Source of the DNA: Lepidurus packardi
Lineage: Eukaryota > Arthropoda > Branchiopoda > Notostraca > Triopsidae
Length of the DNA: 64,000 nt
Direction of reading: 5' to 3'
Assembly (NCBI GenBank): GCA_023053545.1
Contig: JAKZAN010000006.1
Span: 5,957,001-6,021,000 of the forward strand
This document shows positions 1 through 11,500 of the stretch, piece by piece. The notes below the pieces were generated by a model. That model made no database searches and had not been told where the DNA came from. It worked only from the letters and a program-made list of their open reading frames with translations. The position numbers and the translations under genes are program-made. Numbering within the stretch: position 1 is the stretch's first letter; every line of letters begins with the position of its first letter.

Positions 1-3000
1 TTAAATTAAGTTTACCGACCTCTTCTAAAGCAGAATCCCCGAAGCTAAAAAATGAAGAGGCTCAAGAAACGGACAAAAAAGACGAAGGAAAATCTGACGA
101 AGACAAGGCTGAGGAATCAGACGATCAAAAGAAAGACAAAGATGACCAAGAAGTGGTTTTCATCCAAGATTTGGGTTTCACCGTGAAAATTTCAGCTCCC
201 GGAATTGAACCCTTTGATATCCAAGTCTCCAGCATGGAGTTGGTCCAGGAAATCCATCAGTTACTCATGGATAGAGAAGATACTTGTCATCGCACCTGTT
301 TCTCTCTCCAGTTGGATGGTAACACGCTAGACAATTTCGCCGAGCTTAAATCCATCGATGGCTTGAAGGAAGGATCATGCATTAAAGTAAACCGGCTAGA
401 ACTCTCCTAAAATAATTAATATTCAAAATAAATCTGGTAATAGGTAGTGGAAGAGCCATACACCATGAGGGAAGCACGAATTCACGTGCGGCATGTAAGG
501 GACCTACTAAAATCATTAGATACTATGGATGCTTATAATGGAATGGATGGAAGTTCTTTAGCCTTCCTGAATGTTGTCACCCAAGGTGATATCATGGGTG
601 AGTACCGTATTCTCGGTGATGGGTGTAAAATTCAGTATCTTCTTTGAGTAGAATTCTAACCACTTACAAATGAAACTAGTTGAAAGATGACTTGGTAAAA
701 ATTCTTCATTGCAAATACCTACAGAATTTAGTCTGCACTTTTTGCAACAAGCAAATCTATTCTATTCCTTTTTTTATTTAGAAAATAAAAAAAGATTTAT
801 TTAGAAAATAAAAAAGATTGTTTAGAAGTAGCGGTAATAACTTTAATCGATATTAGCGGAAATAGCGGTAATAATTTTAATCGATATTAATTATATAAAG
901 AAAGAAAGAAAATTGAACGGTGTCCGTCATGCAAAAGGATGCTTGTTTGGTAACATTGGCAGTTGTTGCTCACTACAACCGCTAAAAAAATTATCGTGTG
1001 GTTAAACAAATGCAAATATAGCTTATAACAGGAGTCAGAATCTGTTAGCCTTATTTGAAAACCTATTTTGGTTGCAATTGAAATTTATATTACCCTTTTG
1101 TGCCGCTAGTTGCTCTTAAAGGCAAGTTTGAGCTTTTATCTGCAGTATAAAAATGACTAACTTTAGTCTTGTCTTACCCTTAACAGAGAAAAAGAAGAGT
1201 CGCCCGGAGAGCGTCGATTGCACACCGCCTGATTACATTCTGCCTGGATCTAAGGACCGTCCTTTGGCCCCTTTGCAACCTCAAGTGAAGGAACAGAAAG
1301 GACCGTCTTGTGCCAAAGTAATTCTTCGTTCTGAATAGAATATCTTGGAACTAAAATTTCGACTCGTAGGTTCTTACAACCTCTGGCTGGAATCCTCCTC
1401 CTGGCTTCCGCAAACTACGGGGTGATTTGCTCTATTTGTATGTGGTTACGCTTGAAGAAAAGCGTTATCATATTACAGCATGCACCAGAGGCTTTTACCT
1501 CAACCAGTAAGTTGATTAACCTTTTTTTCTTTTTTTAATTTAAAAAAAAATTTTGGTTAGATCCACTGATGATGACTTCAATCCAAAGCCGGCTTCCCCT
1601 AATCATCTGTCACACTCCTTGATCGAACTATTGCAGCAAGTTTCCCCATCTTTCAAGCGAAATTTTGCCACCCTACAAAAGAAGCGTACGCAACGTCATC
1701 CTTTCGAACGTGTGGCAACACCCTACCAAGTTTTTACTTGGATTGCACCTCCTAGTGAACACAGCATCGATGCCATCCGTGCGGAAGACGGTAAATTCAT
1801 CTAAAAATATTATTTAAACTCTTAACTTTTTCAACTTGGGCATTTTTTGCAGCCTTCTCCTCCAAGTTGGGGTACGAGGAACATATTCCTGGCCAGACTC
1901 GTGACTGGAATGAGGAGCTTCAAACAACACGGGAATTGCCCCGCAAAAACTTACCTGAAAGATTATTGCGAGAACGTGCCATTTTCAAAGTACATAGCGA
2001 CTTTGTAGCAGCTGCCTTACGTGGTGCTCAAGCTGTAATTGACGGAAATGTCATGGCTATCAATCCAGGAGAAGAAGCCAAGATGCAAATGTTTATTTGG
2101 AACAACATTTTCTTCTCTCTAGGCTTTGATGTCAGGGACCACTACAAAGAGCTGGGAGGGGATGCTGCAGCATATGTCGCACCGGTAACCTTTGCTTATC
2201 CCTTTTTGTCTAGTTTTTAATACGGTCTTTGTTTGCTCCGGATTGCAGAGGAATGATTTGCAAGGCGTGCGCGTGTACTCGAATGTGGACTTGGAAGGAT
2301 TGTATACCTTGGGAACTGTTGTCATTGATTATCGTGGGTACAGAATCACGGCCCAATCTATTATACCTGGCATTTTGGAACGCGAGCAAGAGCAATCTGT
2401 TGTTTATGGCTCCATTGATTTTGGCAAAACTGTCGTAACCCACCCAAAGTACTTAGATCTGGTAAGGATATGAATTAGAGTTCATTGCGTATTTATTAAT
2501 TACTGTATGTTTCAGTTGAACAAAGCTGGTCAGCAATTGAAGATTTTACCGCACAAGGTTCTGAACGACAAGAACGAAGAAGTGGAATTGTGCTCATCGG
2601 TGGAATGCAAGGGTATCATTGGCAATGACGGACGGCACTACATCTTGGATTTGCTCCGTACTTTTCCTCCCGATGTCAACTTCCTGAAATGTAGGCTAAA
2701 ACTTGTAGTAATATTTGAAAAAATAATTCTCTAAAACAAACATATTTAGTGGAAGGGGAAGAGTTGAGCAAAGAAGCAAGAGCGTTGGGCTTCCCAATCG
2801 AGCACAAGCACAAGTTATGTACCTTAAGGCAAGAGTTGATTGATTCCTTTGTTGAGTAAGTTAGATGTTTATGTCCCGGCAATTATTTCTTAATTAACTT
2901 ATTTTATTTTCAGAGCTCGTTATATGATGTTTATCAAGTTCGCCGCGTATCATTTGCAACAAGTAGGCCTTAAAAAACAAAAGAATGATAGATCGTCGCA

Positions 3001-5696
3001 AGAAAAGGACTCGGTCAAAGCTGTAACTGAGAAGGAAGTAGTTAAAGATGAAGAGGAGAAAGGCTTTGAGCCCGAAAAGGAGGCTGAAAACCAATTCGAC
3101 TCGGATGAAGCTAAAAAGATTGTGGAAAGCATTACGGATTCCATTACAAGTGGTGAAAAGCAAGATGGTAAGTTTCTAAATTATTGTAGGCCTCATAAGA
3201 TTGGTTAACGGTAATAATGTATGCTCTACAGTCGAAGAAAGCACAAAGGAAATCGTGAAGAAAGCCGCCCAAGCTGTGGGATCTCTGAAAGAAACCGAGT
3301 TCGACATTCGTTTTAATCCTGATGTCTATTCGCCTGGTGTCAAGCATACTACTTCGAGTCCTGACCAGCTGAAAAAGGAAAGACAGTTGGTGAAAGAAGC
3401 GGCTGATTTCTTGTTAACTGTTCAAATTCCTACTTTTGTAAGTTTTGTCTCTAATCTTTCTGTTTTCCAATTAACCTTCTCACCTTTTGTATTTAACTCC
3501 AGATTCGCGATTGCTTGGACCATAGTGCTGCTCCTTTGGATGGGACTACTTTAATTGAGTCTATGCATCATCGCGGCATCAATATCCGTTATTTAGGAAA
3601 AGTTGCAACTATGTTGGGGAAAGTGCCCCAGTTAGAGTACGTTTATTGTATTGCCGTGTGCGAGTTGATTGTCCGTGCCGCCAAGCATCTTTTTACCCAG
3701 TATATGCAAGTGAGTTTGTCAGGTTAACTTTATAAAATTACACAAATCTATAAAATGTGGTTTTCCGTAGGGGGTGGAAATGATGTCTTTGTCAGCAGCC
3801 GTAAGCCACTTCCTAAATTGTCTCCTATCTTCTTGCCCAACGCCTGTTGCAGCCACAGGAGCTGATGAAGTAAGTCTAATTTAATTTAAGTTTAAATTTG
3901 AATTGACTTTTGGTAAATTTTGAAATATTGTAGTTGCAAAGCAAGACAGCCAAACGACGAAATAAGCGCAAAGGAAAGCAAAACCCAGCCCTAGCCAATG
4001 ACAGTAATGAGTGGGCTTCTTTGACTCCTAAAGCCCTCTGGGCTCAATTAAAGTCGGAATTGAAGGCCTACTGGGATTTCGATTTGCAAGCCGATGGAGT
4101 GGATGTCTGCGTGGAGAAATATTTGCTGCAAAAAATATCCTTGCTCAGGTATGTTCATCGTTATTATCAGGAGACCTACCTTTAAGCTATTGAATTTTTT
4201 AGGGCCAGTTGCATTAAAATGGGTATCCAGATTTCGCTGAAGGAATATGCTTTCGATTCCAAGAATCGCAATACTTTCTTTGAAGAGGATGTAATCAATT
4301 TGAACCCGGTTGTAAAACACATCAATCCAAGGGTATGCAAAACCCAAGCCACAAAAACATTCCTGTAATGCGTTACTGTAATTCTTCTAGGCAACTGATG
4401 CATTTAACTTTTATACGACTGGTCAGCAAAAAATCCAGCAAGGCTTTTTGAAAGAAGGCTATGAACTAATTAGCGAAGCTCTGAACTTACTAAATAATGT
4501 GTACGGCGCTATGCATCCCGAAATTGCTCAATGCTTAAGAATGTTGGCCAGGCTAAATTATATTATGGGAGAGCATGGAGAAGCCATGGCTTTCCAGCAG
4601 AAGGCTGTCTTGATGGCCGAAAGGGTAAACGGGTACGATCACCCCTATACCATTACGGAATACGTAAGTTTTGCAACGCCAGTTTTCCTGTAGTACAACA
4701 CTTGGTTCTAGACGCACTTGGCTCTGTACTGCTTCGCCAATAATCAAATCAGTACTGCTCTTAAGCTGCTTTACCGTGCAAGATACTTGGCTCTGGTCGT
4801 GTGCGGAGAAAGTCATCCTGAAGTTGCGTTGTTGGATGTAAGTCATAACTACTTTATTAACGTTAGGCGGAAAACTAATTTTGCACATGTAGAGCAATAT
4901 TGGATTGATTTTGCACGCAGTGGGCGAGTATGATCTCTCGTTACGATTCCTAGATAAAGCTCTAACTTTGCACATCAAATTTTATGGACCACGGTCTCTG
5001 AAAGTAGCCGTTTCGCATCATTTGGTGGCCAGGACTCAAAGCTGTATGGGAGATTTCCGTTCCGCGTTGCAAAACGAAAAAGAAACGTATGCTATCTACA
5101 AACAGCAAGTGAGTTTATTATTATTTGTTAATAATTCGTTATGGCCCAGTTGTCATTAGTAACAATTGACTAATTATCATTAGTTATAATTAATCGATTA
5201 TTGATATGTTTCCTTTTTAATGTGATAAAAAATTATAAATCTACAATTTTTTTGCCTTACCTAGTTAGGTGAAGAGCATGAGAAGACCAAGGAATCCTCC
5301 GAGTGCCTTCGTCATTTGACGCAGCAAGCTGTGGTATTGCAAAAGAAAATGAACGAGTTGTATCAAGTGAAAGCAGGCAGCGGTACAACTGGAACTGTCA
5401 ATAATTTGCCCATGCCGCCCATACAGATCCAGCCTCCTTCAATGAGCTCGGTGCTGGATATGCTCAACGTGATAAATGGCATTCTTTTTGTCCAGATAAG
5501 GTATGAAGGATGCAACAGATGGCGAAGGTTTTAAGTGTGTTTTTTGTCTTTTTTTAGTCCACAAGATATTGAGACTTTCCGTGCCGAATTTGAAAAGAGG
5601 CAACAAGGTGAAAGTGGGTCTACGGACAAATTGAAGATAACGGAGAGCAGTCCAGAACAAGATGCTATAACACCTTTAGCTAGTGGTACAAGTTGA
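1..5696 (+). CDS. CLUH: Clustered mitochondria protein homolog (CLUH/Clueless), 5' partial
   Basis: Cytosolic RNA-binding protein that binds mRNAs of nuclear-encoded mitochondrial proteins and keeps mitochondria dispersed. The reading frame is open from base 3, so the start lies left of the window. Exons: 3-386, 444-597, 1187-1317, 1370-1506, 1561-1790, 1853-2184, 2249-2461, 2516-2690, 2750-2855, 2914-3167, 3232-3437, 3503-3709, 3771-3869, 3934-4148, 4203-4332, 4391-4663, 4712-4837, 4893-5108, 5265-5500, 5558-5696. They sum to 1,320 codons plus TGA. An acidic lysine-rich N-terminal stretch leads into the CLU_N region ([12 protein letters not shown]). The CLU core follows ([20 protein letters not shown], then [16 protein letters not shown]-like sequence), and C-terminal TPR repeats lie at about 4391-5500. 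Similarity to animal CLUH runs through every exon. Most introns are 52-65 nt; the one at 598-1186 is unusually long and holds tandem repeats. Confidence 0.96.
773..889. repeat. Two short tandem duplications in a CLUH intron
   Basis: A 23-bp A/T-rich unit (tttatttagaaaataaaa...) occurs at 773-795 and again at 796-817. A second tandem follows: a 34-bp unit beginning tagcggtaataa at 829-862, repeated from 863 to about 889 with one substitution and truncated at its end. Both lie in the 589-nt CLUH intron. Its neighbours are about 55 nt, so local duplication is one reason this intron is long. Confidence 0.8.
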
Positions 5697-6428
5697 AGGG
5701 TGTTATTAAAATATTCGGAGTTAGGTAGGGTTGTGCGTTATTGACAGACAGAGAAAGCCAGACAGAGATTTAATTCGCTAGCATTTGTCATCATCACTCG
5801 TATCGTAGTCCATTGTAGTCATTTTGTATGCAGAGTACTTCAAGGAGGCTGAGATTGTAGTGTGTTCACATTGGCTGCTGGGAGGGGCAAAGTTACAAGG
5901 TTAAAGCATTCAACGCTGAACAAATAACCCATTCTTTAGCGCAGCTTTCTTCATGTGCTTCCTATTCGGGGAAGTTTGAAAAACGTAGAGGCATTCCTAG
6001 AATTGTTGCATTTATACGTTGGGGGGAAAGGAAAACGGAACAGATTTGGCCATTGTTTATTGGGGTTAACGTTTTGTTGAAGAATCTCAAACAATGGCCA
6101 GTTAGTTCTGAAAATCCTTTGGAGATTAGTTAATGTAGAGAACGGTATCAGGTTAAACTGGGCTATATTTTAGGGCGTGCCAAATGTAGGAGCTAGTCAG
6201 ACCAAAAAAGGCCCCCTTCGAACCTTTGCTACATATCCGTAGTTGTTCTTTTATATGGATAAAGCAAATGCAGTTTTTTTTATTTAGTATATTGTTCCTT
6301 GAGTCTTATATTTTGCATGCCTCAGCAGCCAATGAAATACGCCCGTTTTTCTAGCAAGAGAAGCGTGTTTGTAAGGTGTGCCATGGCCTGATCATTGGCA
6401 AATCCTTTATTGTAAGAAAAAATCGAGT
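5697..6428. other. Convergent 3' intergenic region CLUH / METTL16
   Basis: 732 bp between the stop codons of two convergent genes. It presumably holds both 3' UTRs. No ORF with coding character was found. On the minus strand an AATAAA hexamer (plus-strand tttatt at 6406-6411) sits 18 nt past the METTL16 stop and is a plausible poly(A) signal. Confidence 0.6.
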
Positions 6429-8164
6429 TTATTTCGTGTTCTCTTTTGAAACTTCTTCACTAACAGCAGTAGTTGTGTCGCTGCATGTGGAAACACAGCT
6501 ACTTAATCTGTTTTTCAGGTATTGGAGGACTTGATGCATAGCTTCTCGGCCTAGTTCACCTTCAATCCAATTAAGGTGCAAAGCAATAGTGGGGCCGGCT
6601 TGTTGCATCAGCAAGGAGCAACGTAAGGCTAGGGAATTGCCTTCTTGGGTTGGTCCGCTGCTATCACCGTTTTGTTTATCACCGTTCTGTTCCGTTCTGG
6701 GACGTTTCAATGGTGGCTCATCCGTTTCTGCTTCGTTCAATCTAGGCTTTTCTGGTTCAGTTTTGGTTTTTTCTTGAGTCTCTGAATTTCGTTTGATTCG
6801 GCGTCTTCTGCGTCGATCGTGGGACCATGTATTTCTCGCCGCATTGAGGGTATACAAAATGGACTTCTTTGTTAATTTCTCCAAGGTGAACTCGACCTAA
6901 CAAACCATTTATCCACCCGCTAAAATAGGTTTAGTTCGAATCTTTACTTGAATGTCCATCAGAATTGTTCGAATTTTGTTAGCGATTTCTTGTATCTTAT
7001 AGTTTTCCGTACGAGGGACCAGGTAAGTAAGTGGTTGTTTCTGCTTCACTTTTTTGAAGTGGAACGTATCTGAAAATTGGGTATCTGATTGGAATGTCCA
7101 AGCAATACCCCAGCGCATTATATTCCCTTGGCAAAATTCGGTACTGCTAATTGAGGCCACCTGGGTATTCCCTAGTGTTTGTTTCACTGGATTGACGCTG
7201 GACTTGTGTCCGAGCATTGTAGTAAAAATTCTAAAAATAAATTACAGTTTGATTTATCGATACTTAACTTCAATTGTATTTTTACCGGATCTGGTCTTTG
7301 AGTTGAACGCTTTCCTCAATAAGTGTCTTGACGAAAGCCACCTCGCCACCTTCTATTACTGTTTCCGGCAGACTGCCGGTTGGGGTACTATGGGGTTCGT
7401 GGCGGTTAGATTTTCGTGATTTGTTTTCTGAAATTGCGTCTTTCTCGTTCGCAAAGAAAGGAGGGTTGCACATACAGAAGTCGTACAAAGTCTGTGGATC
7501 CAATCGACCCACTAGAATTGGGTCCCCTTCCGACTTCGAAACTAGGCATTATTCTATTACGCTTTTACGCCCGACTACTGTAAAAAATACCTTGAATCAG
7601 ATTGCCGAGATCGTTAGTTTCCACGTTTTTCTTAGCATATTCATAGTTTAGGTCATCTTTCTCTATCGCCAGCATCTTCCATCCGTTTTTCCTTACAGCT
7701 AGCAAAGGATATACACAAGAAGCACCAGTTCCTTTGATAGCAGACAGTTCTAACATATAATTAAATATAAAATTGATAAAAAAAACACCTATGTCTATGC
7801 CATTGACGCTCTTCGTTTTGGGACTTAGCAAATCTTCAATCCAGAGTATATAGTTGAGGCGCAAAGGAATAGTAGGAACTAGCCTGTTTGGTGGTAAATT
7901 CAGTAAGAGTTTGAAATCTCGTTGTAGCAAACATGTTGTAAGGGCACGTAGAGCGTCAGGGTCTTTATAATCCAGTATTATTTTTCCTGCCAGGCTCTGA
8001 AACGGGAACCCGAAAATTTATGAAAAGCTTGGTTATTTTTCTTGGTTTGATAATCGCACCTGTTTGGCATGTTTCCTGAATTCTGGGTAATCCAAAGCAA
8101 GCTGGCGAAAGTCTGGTGGTATTTTATAGGGATTCCTTGGGTGCATAAACTTATTAAGCGACAT
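6429..8164 (-). CDS. METTL16: RNA N6-adenosine methyltransferase METTL16
   Basis: SAM-dependent methyltransferase that modifies U6 snRNA and, in known animals, hairpins of SAM-synthetase mRNA. Exons in transcript order: 8164-8060, 7996-7789, 7731-7591, 7541-7286, 7230-6948, 6896-6429, giving 486 residues. The human protein is 562, with most of the difference in the disordered linker. The N-terminus (MSLNKFMHPRNPYK) matches the family's RNA-binding module. The SAM-binding motif is GIDIGTGASCVYPLL and the catalytic motif is CNPPFF. The basic linker (HDRRRRRR) and final helices (LHLNWIEGELGREAMHQVLQ) resemble the vertebrate-conserved RNA-binding region. The 49-nt intron 7542-7590 restores the frame; reading through it meets a stop. 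It shares a 412-bp divergent promoter region with the golgin gene. Confidence 0.95.
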
Positions 8165-8576
8165 TACTATTAGTTCTTACAAATACAAAACACACGTGAC
8201 ACTTTCCCGCGGGCCACAATTTTCTAGTCCGATAAATAGCCGCTACAATCGCTGCCTTCGTGAAAGTACTCCACGTCACCTGTAAAATAAAAACAATGGA
8301 GCTTTTACGAATTACGTGATAATTTGAAGCGAGCAGGTCGCCCAGAATTTTAAAATCGATCTATATGTGTATTTTTAACAGTAATGTATTAGTATTTTCA
8401 AGGTGAAAGCAGGCGTGAGTTTTCAAAGCTCACACTTTCCCTACCGTGTTTTTTTTTGGGGGGGCTGGGGGGATTATTCTGTTGCTGGCAGTCTACCAGT
8501 GTTTTTTTCCCCATTCATATTTTTAAAGCACCGTTTTTACCCTTATTCAGCCATTTGAAGTCTTTGCCCTGTTATA
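8165..8576. promoter_or_regulatory. Divergent intergenic region METTL16 / golgin
   Basis: 412 bp separating the two start codons, presumably a bidirectional promoter with both 5' UTRs. A poly-T tract followed by G runs (7 G then 6 G, about 8449-8474) stands out. Only two G runs are present, so a G-quadruplex is not supported. No TATA box was found that clearly serves either gene. Confidence 0.5.
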
Positions 8577-11500
8577 ATGGCTGATAAAGAGATGGATGGT
8601 TTTACCAAAAATGGTTCAGCGGTTCCCAACGAGGTATTTCTTGATAGAACTTTAATTAACTATGAATGTATAGTAGTTGCTAAGATACATATGTTTTTAG
8701 GGAGCAGCTATTAAGGTTACAGCACATAGTAAAATGACGCTACTTAGGCAACAAATGGAAGAGAATAGAAAGAAGCTTCAGCGAAGGGAGCAAGAGATAT
8801 CGAATTCCAAACGAAATTTTGAGCAACTGATGGGCAGTTTCGAAGGAATGGAAAGGTCGCTTAGCATTTCAAGCGTAGCTAGTGAATCCGATTTCGCCAT
8901 GTCCGACACCTCTGCCACTACGAGAAACCCTAAGGAAATTTTTTCGCCCGATGATTCCAGGTCTTCTTACGACAAAGACTGTCAGCTTCTCAAGGTACGC
9001 AATCATTTTTTAGATTTATACTTTCGTAACACCTTTTGTTTTCTGTATTGCATTGTGCGCTATAGTCTAAGTTGTCCAAGGTTGAGGAGGAGAAGAAGAA
9101 GATCAAAGAAGAGTGCGATAAACGATATCGTAATTTGGATGAGCTCAACAAAACTAATGAAGAGAAATGTTCCAAACTGAAGGCCGAAAATGCGCAGCTC
9201 TCTGAAAAAGTCAAGCTGCTTACCAACACCACCGACAAGCTTGAAGAAGAGAAGCGCAAATTGAAGGAAGAACTCAACGATAAGGAAGATGAAAAGGAAC
9301 TCGGTCAAATTGAAGTTGAAACTCGTTACAATCACTTACGGAAAGAGCACCAACAAATGCAAGACAGGTTCCATTATCTCCACGAGGAAGTAAACGGTAA
9401 GAACCAGCTTATCTCCGATTGGAAAACCCGTTACCAGTCCCTCGAAGAAACTTACGAGGAAATGAGTAACCGTTACCAAGTTCTGTCAGCGCAGTCCAAG
9501 TCATTATCCAACGAGCAACAAGAAGATGATCAAGTCTGGAAAAATCGCTATCAGCTGCTGGAATCCGAGCTCGAGTCAGTCAGGCAGACTAAACAGGATC
9601 TCGAAAAAGATTACAAGGAGCGTTGTGACGAGTTAAATATCCAAATTCAGTCACTGGAGTCCGAGAAGGAAAAACAAGCTGAAGATCTGCAAACTGCCCA
9701 ACAACTCCTCGATCAGGAGCGCGAAACGAGTCAATCCTTGCGAGTTGAGCTTACTTCTTTTCAATCCGAAGCTGGTCGCTTCACGCAGCTACTCGTCGAG
9801 CACGAAGCTCTCAGCAAAGAATTCCAAACTTTGAAAGATGCTTATGAGAAGCAAAGTGAAGATTACGGCTGTTTAACTCACAAATACCAGGAAGCTTCCC
9901 AATCTAATGGACCCCAACCTCAGCCTGTACCAGTTTCTCCCAATGGTGCTGCTTCTGCCAAATCCAAGAACCAGCGTGGGAAAAAAAAGGTTAAGAAATT
10001 CAGCGACATGGTTCCCCAACCCACAGTAAATGGAAGCGACACTGCTCCCAAGGCTAATGCTATGCTCCCCAACGAAATAACTGCCCTAGAATCCAAATTG
10101 GAAGAGGCTCTTCAGAGTAAAGACTTCCTGGAGGCCGAAAAGTTAGCATTGACAGGCCAATGGCGACAAGACGTTCAAGATCTGTGTGCATCCTTACTGG
10201 ACAACTTAAATAAACTCTGTCAAGCGGAAGAGCTTATTCATACATTACACGATCGTCTGAATATTTTGGAAGCTCAGCAGCCCCAGCCGGTAACAGAGCA
10301 TTTTGATGAGAGCTGGAAGGCTGAGAGAGCAAGTTTAGAAGCTGACCTGTCCAATATGCAGCAAGAGTTGAGTAAAAAGGAAAGCGAGGTTAGCCGACTG
10401 AAGCTCGAACTGACCGAATGGGGCACAAGCGAGGAAATGGGATCACTTCAAGATGCAGGCAAATTCGAAAAAGACTTAACGAATTTAGAAGATCAGGTAG
10501 CGTTGAAAGAATGCGGATTGGAAGAAGCCAACCAGGAGCTGTCGTTACTGCGTGCGGAATTGGAAGAATTGCGAGCTCAGACTGGTGACGAAGCCGGAAA
10601 TGCGCAAGGAGAAATTTTCAAGCTGAAAGCCAAACTGAAGGACTTGGAGTATTGGTTATCTGAGCGAAATAATGCCATCCATGTTCTAGAACAAGATTTG
10701 CAAGTCAAGTGCGGGTTAGTTCAGGAATTGAATCTGCAGTTGGAAGTCGATTCCCGCACGTTGCGCAACGCAGAAGAACAACTAGCAGATGACGCAGTAA
10801 ACCGAGAGGCATTGGAGGAACGACTGGAAGCTAAAGAAGCAGAAGTTCAACGGTTGCACCAAGCCCTACGGAAGTTAGAAGGTTTAGCCCAAGGCTTGGA
10901 TACTCAAGTATTGGAAAAATCTGCGGAACTGATGCGTTTGTGCGAAGACTTGCAAGAAGCTGAGTTGGTTTTGAACGAAAAAGATGCTAAGATTAAGACC
11001 CTGGTTGAAGAGAATCGCGATTTAAAGATCAGACGTGATAGCGACGCGGATTCATTAGCTAGTTTTACCGAGATATCGAAACATTGTCAAACCCTGGAAA
11101 TGCAGTTGCAAGATAGAGAAGACCAGCTGCACAAACTGCAGAGCTACAACAATCTGTCAGTCGCGCACGTACAGGAAGTCGAAGGCTCGCGTAAGGAATC
11201 CGAGAGCCGGTACCAAGTCTTGAAGGAACAAATGAAGCAGACCCAGGGCTTTTTAACCGAGAAGGAGGACGCGCTCGAAAAGCTGACTGAAAAGTACAAG
11301 AAAGTGGCTGCGCTTTTAAAGCAAAAATTGGTTTTGATCCAAAACTTGGAGGCCAAATCAAATTCCCAACCAGCGGCTGCAAAAGCAGTGACTGGTGCTC
11401 CTACTGGTTCTGAACTTCAAGCTTTGAGGGACCACGTGGCCAAATTGGAAGCCTCCAACAATCTGTTGTCAGCAGAGCTGCAGCAAAGAAAATCTGACGT

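Noticed and set aside
7542-7590. Possible frameshift or pseudogene signature in METTL16 (in-frame stop between exons 3 and 4)
   Set aside because: A 49-nt GT-AG intron removes the stop and restores an alignment without gaps to the family.
8449-8474. G-quadruplex in the METTL16/golgin promoter
   Set aside because: Only two G runs are present; four are needed for an intramolecular quadruplex.
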